Positions 61,888-64,000 of a DNA stretch of 64,000 bases are shown piece after piece. Numbering within the stretch: position 1 is the first letter of the stretch; the number at the start of each line of letters is the position of its first letter. The DNA is taken from assembly GCF_013201665.1 (NCBI RefSeq), contig NZ_CP053840.1, positions 2,294,001-2,358,000 on the forward strand. Direction: 5' to 3'. The DNA comes from Arcobacter venerupis. GTDB taxonomy: Bacteria > Campylobacterota > Campylobacteria > Campylobacterales > Arcobacteraceae. The notes below the pieces were generated by a model, which saw only the letters and a list, made by a program, of their open reading frames with translations, was not told the origin of the DNA and ran no database searches. The translations under genes and the position numbers were made by a program.

Positions 61888-62550
61888 CTAAAAAACCAAC
61901 TTATATCCAACACCATACTCTGTAACTAAATATTTTGGATTAACTCCATTATCACCAATTTTAATTCTTATATTTTTTATATGATAATCAAGACTTCTAT
62001 CACTTTGAATTATTGAAGATAAACAAGTCAATAAAAAATCTCGCTCCAAAACTCTATTTTTATTTTCTATTAGATATTTCATAATTTCAAATTCTGTTTT
62101 TGTAAGTTTCAAAAGTTTATCGTTAAATGTAATTGAATCATCTTCTAATACAAATATATTTTTATTTACTTTTTCTGTAAATACTGAAATATTTTTTAAT
62201 TGAACCCAAATTCTAGCTTCTAATTCTTCTGGATCTATTGGTTTTACCATATAATCATTTGCTCCAAATTTAAAAGCTTGAAGTTTTGTATTTTTATCAG
62301 AATAAGCACTTATTACAATTGCTGGAATATTTATTTTGTTTATGTTTAAAAACTTTAAAACTTCAAAACCATTAAAATCAGGAAGATTAATATCTAGAAG
62401 AATCAAAGAATAACTTTCAAATTTAATATTTGAAATTGCAGTTGTAACGGTGTTAGCAATATCAACTTTAAAATCATATTCTGCCAAAAAATCTTTAATT
62501 AATATTGCACTACTTTCATCATCTTCAATTAATAAAATATGATATTTCAT
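61888..62550 (-). CDS. OmpR-family response regulator
   Basis: 220 residues. Receiver domain with acidic pair in LLIEDDESSA, phosphoacceptor Asp54 in SLILLDINLPDFNG and Lys in YMVKPIDPEE. The C-terminal winged helix shows KLTKTEFEIMKYLIENKNRV and RSLDYHIKNIRIKIG. Divergent from a sensor gene 163 bp away, which is its probable partner. Confidence 0.94.
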   Translation of the reverse strand: MKYHILLIEDDESSAILIKDFLAEYDFKVDIANTVTTAISNIKFESYSLILLDINLPDFNGFEVLKFLNINKINIPAIVISAYSDKNTKLQAFKFGANDYMVKPIDPEELEARIWVQLKNISVFTEKVNKNIFVLEDDSITFNDKLLKLTKTEFEIMKYLIENKNRVLERDFLLTCLSSIIQSDRSLDYHIKNIRIKIGDNGVNPKYLVTEYGVGYKLVF

Positions 62551-62713
62551 TCAATTTTTCCCTTACATTCTACTCATATTACTCAGATTTTAACATTTAT
62601 TCACTTAGATTTATGCTGTATGATTATAACTAACTTTAATATTTAAAGTATCTGTATAAAAGGTTATTATATTATAATACATATACTTTTTAAACCTATT
62701 CCCAAGGAGAATA

Positions 62714-64000
62714 ATGAAATATTTATTATTCATTTTTATTATTACAAATTTCTTATATTCAGATAACTTAAACCAAATTTCAATTCAATTAAAGTGGAAA
62801 AATCAATTTCAATTTGCTGGTTTTTATATGGCTAAAGAGTTAGGTTATTATAAAGAGGTTGGATTAGATTTACAAATTAAAGAATTTGAAAAAAATATTA
62901 ATATACAAAATGAAATACTTACAAATAAAAGTAATTTTGGGATAGATGATTCCTCTTTAATTTATCACAAATTAAATGGAGCTGATGTTATTGCCCTTTT
63001 CCCAGTTTTTCAATCTTCACCTATAACATTAATTACTCAAAAAGAGTTTACAACTTTAGACTCTTTAGAAAATAGATATATTGAATTTTCAATAAATGAG
63101 TTAGAAAACATATCAATAAAAGCTATTTTAGCATCCCATGAAATTAAAGTTCATCAAACATCTCACTCTTTTGATGTTGATAAATTTATTTCAAAAAAAT
63201 CAGATGGAATGGTTGGTTACATTTCAAATCAACAATTTTATTTAGACGAAAAAAATATTAAATACAATGTTTTTAATCCAAGAGAATTTGGTTTTGATTT
63301 TTATGGAGATATGGTTTTTACCTCAAATGAGTTTGCAAAAAACAACCCTAAAATCGTAAGTGATTTCATGAATGCTTCTAAAAAAGGTTGGGAATATGCC
63401 TTTTCACATATACCAGAGACTATAGATTTAATTATTCAAAAATATAACACTCAAAATAAATCAAAAGAGTCTTTACTTTATGAAGCAAATAGTTTAAAAG
63501 AGTTAAGTGGATATGGTAAAAATTTTGGAGAATTTAAAGAAGAGAGAATGACGGAAATAAAAAATTTAATTGCCTTATTATTTCCTCAAAAATATAAAGA
63601 TCTAAGTTTAGATAATTTTATATGGGATGAAAAAAAAGAGCTTAAAAATTATTATTTAGCAAACTATTTAAAAAACAATAATACTGTTAATGTTTGTTTA
63701 CTTGATAATCTCTTTCCGATTGATGGAGTTGATAATGGTAAACTCACTGGTATTTCAGGGGATATTTTAAATAAAATTGCAATTGAATATAATCTAATAC
63801 TCAAGCCCGTTCAATCAAAAAATATAGAAAATCATTTTGAAAATGTATTAAATGGCAAATGTGACATTGTAACAATCGTAGTAGAAAATTCAAACAAACA
63901 ATATAAAGTAATTAATCGAAGTAATTATTATTTAGAATCAAACTTAGTTATTGTTACAAAAATAGATAAACCTTTTATGGAAGATAATCATTTTTTAGAA
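62714..64000 (+). CDS. Periplasmic-binding-domain sensor protein, cut by the window end
   Basis: 429 codons visible. A signal peptide (MKYLLFIFIITNFLYSDN) is followed by an NMT1/THI5-like binding domain (IQLKWKNQFQFAGFYMAKEL, GYYKEVGLDL). A second solute-binding domain begins near 330 (VNVCLLDNLFPIDGV, GKLTGISGDILNKI). This double-sensor layout is typical of Campylobacterota hybrid histidine kinases or diguanylate cyclases, whose output would lie beyond the edge. AAGGAG precedes the ATG. Paired with the divergent response regulator. Confidence 0.85.
   Translation, partial: MKYLLFIFIITNFLYSDNLNQISIQLKWKNQFQFAGFYMAKELGYYKEVGLDLQIKEFEKNINIQNEILTNKSNFGIDDSSLIYHKLNGADVIALFPVFQSSPITLITQKEFTTLDSLENRYIEFSINELENISIKAILASHEIKVHQTSHSFDVDKFISKKSDGMVGYISNQQFYLDEKNIKYNVFNPREFGFDFYGDMVFTSNEFAKNNPKIVSDFMNASKKGWEYAFSHIPETIDLIIQKYNTQNKSKESLLYEANSLKELSGYGKNFGEFKEERMTEIKNLIALLFPQKYKDLSLDNFIWDEKKELKNYYLANYLKNNNTVNVCLLDNLFPIDGVDNGKLTGISGDILNKIAIEYNLILKPVQSKNIENHFENVLNGKCDIVTIVVENSNKQYKVINRSNYYLESNLVIVTKIDKPFMEDNHFLE

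Noticed and set aside
1-64000. CRISPR arrays, rRNA or ordinary tRNA genes
   Set aside because: No regularly spaced repeats, no rRNA sequence and no tRNA cloverleaf other than the tRNA-like part of tmRNA were seen by eye.

Overview
The window is AT-rich, gene-dense DNA from a Campylobacterota (epsilonproteobacterial) genome. It is most likely a marine or halotolerant member of the Arcobacter group (Aliarcobacter, Malaciobacter or Poseidonibacter type). Pointers are the Csd6/Pgp2 and Csd3/Pgp3 cell-shape enzymes, a Cts-like DNA-uptake cluster, the carboxyspermidine-type polyamine genes, a tmRNA tag starting ANN, and an ectoine/hydroxyectoine operon. The genus is inferred from gene content, not measured.

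Layout. (1) 1-4092: the 5' part of purL, a divergent pair of peptidoglycan peptidase genes, and a MerR regulator. (2) 4255-8821: ectABCD-ask behind two tandem palindromes. (3) 8871-33551: an integrative element of about 24.7 kb in the 3' end of folE. It is bounded by a 51-bp imperfect direct repeat, and the element has replaced the last folE codons with synonymous ones. (4) 33503-49605: core genes: folE, corA, a four-gene type II secretion/competence-like cluster, era, comM, def-clpP-tig, two PPK2 kinases, nspC, rubredoxin, and carboxynorspermidine synthase, with a REP/MITE-like palindrome. (5) 49793-53810: ssrA (tmRNA) followed by a decayed island of about 3.6 kb: a P4-type integrase pseudogene, an OLD-family nuclease, AlpA, MntA and a truncated HEPN. 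(6) 54042-64000: a NepI-like exporter, cyclophilin-like and alcohol dehydrogenase operon with a divergent AraC regulator, yaeQ, a small lipoprotein, two Cys/Met-metabolism PLP enzymes, and a response regulator divergent from a periplasmic-binding sensor gene cut by the window end.

The folE element has a maintenance half and a cargo half. Maintenance genes are a tyrosine integrase, a Rep-like initiator, two paralogous excisionase-like HTH proteins, and a Rad52/Gp157/DUF932/DUF2958 recombination operon with several tiny genes. The cargo looks like anti-phage defence. A compact five-gene operon (nuclease-methylase fusion, specificity subunit, OLD-type ATPase/TOPRIM, MORC-like GHKL ATPase, DUF3883) has no HsdR translocase. 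Upstream on the same strand lie a helicase with a HEPN-like N-terminal motif and a WYL / membrane-anchor / TerB / HNH-membrane protein module. These two blocks are the best candidates for an undescribed system. All functional assignments come from reading motifs and context; no database search was run.
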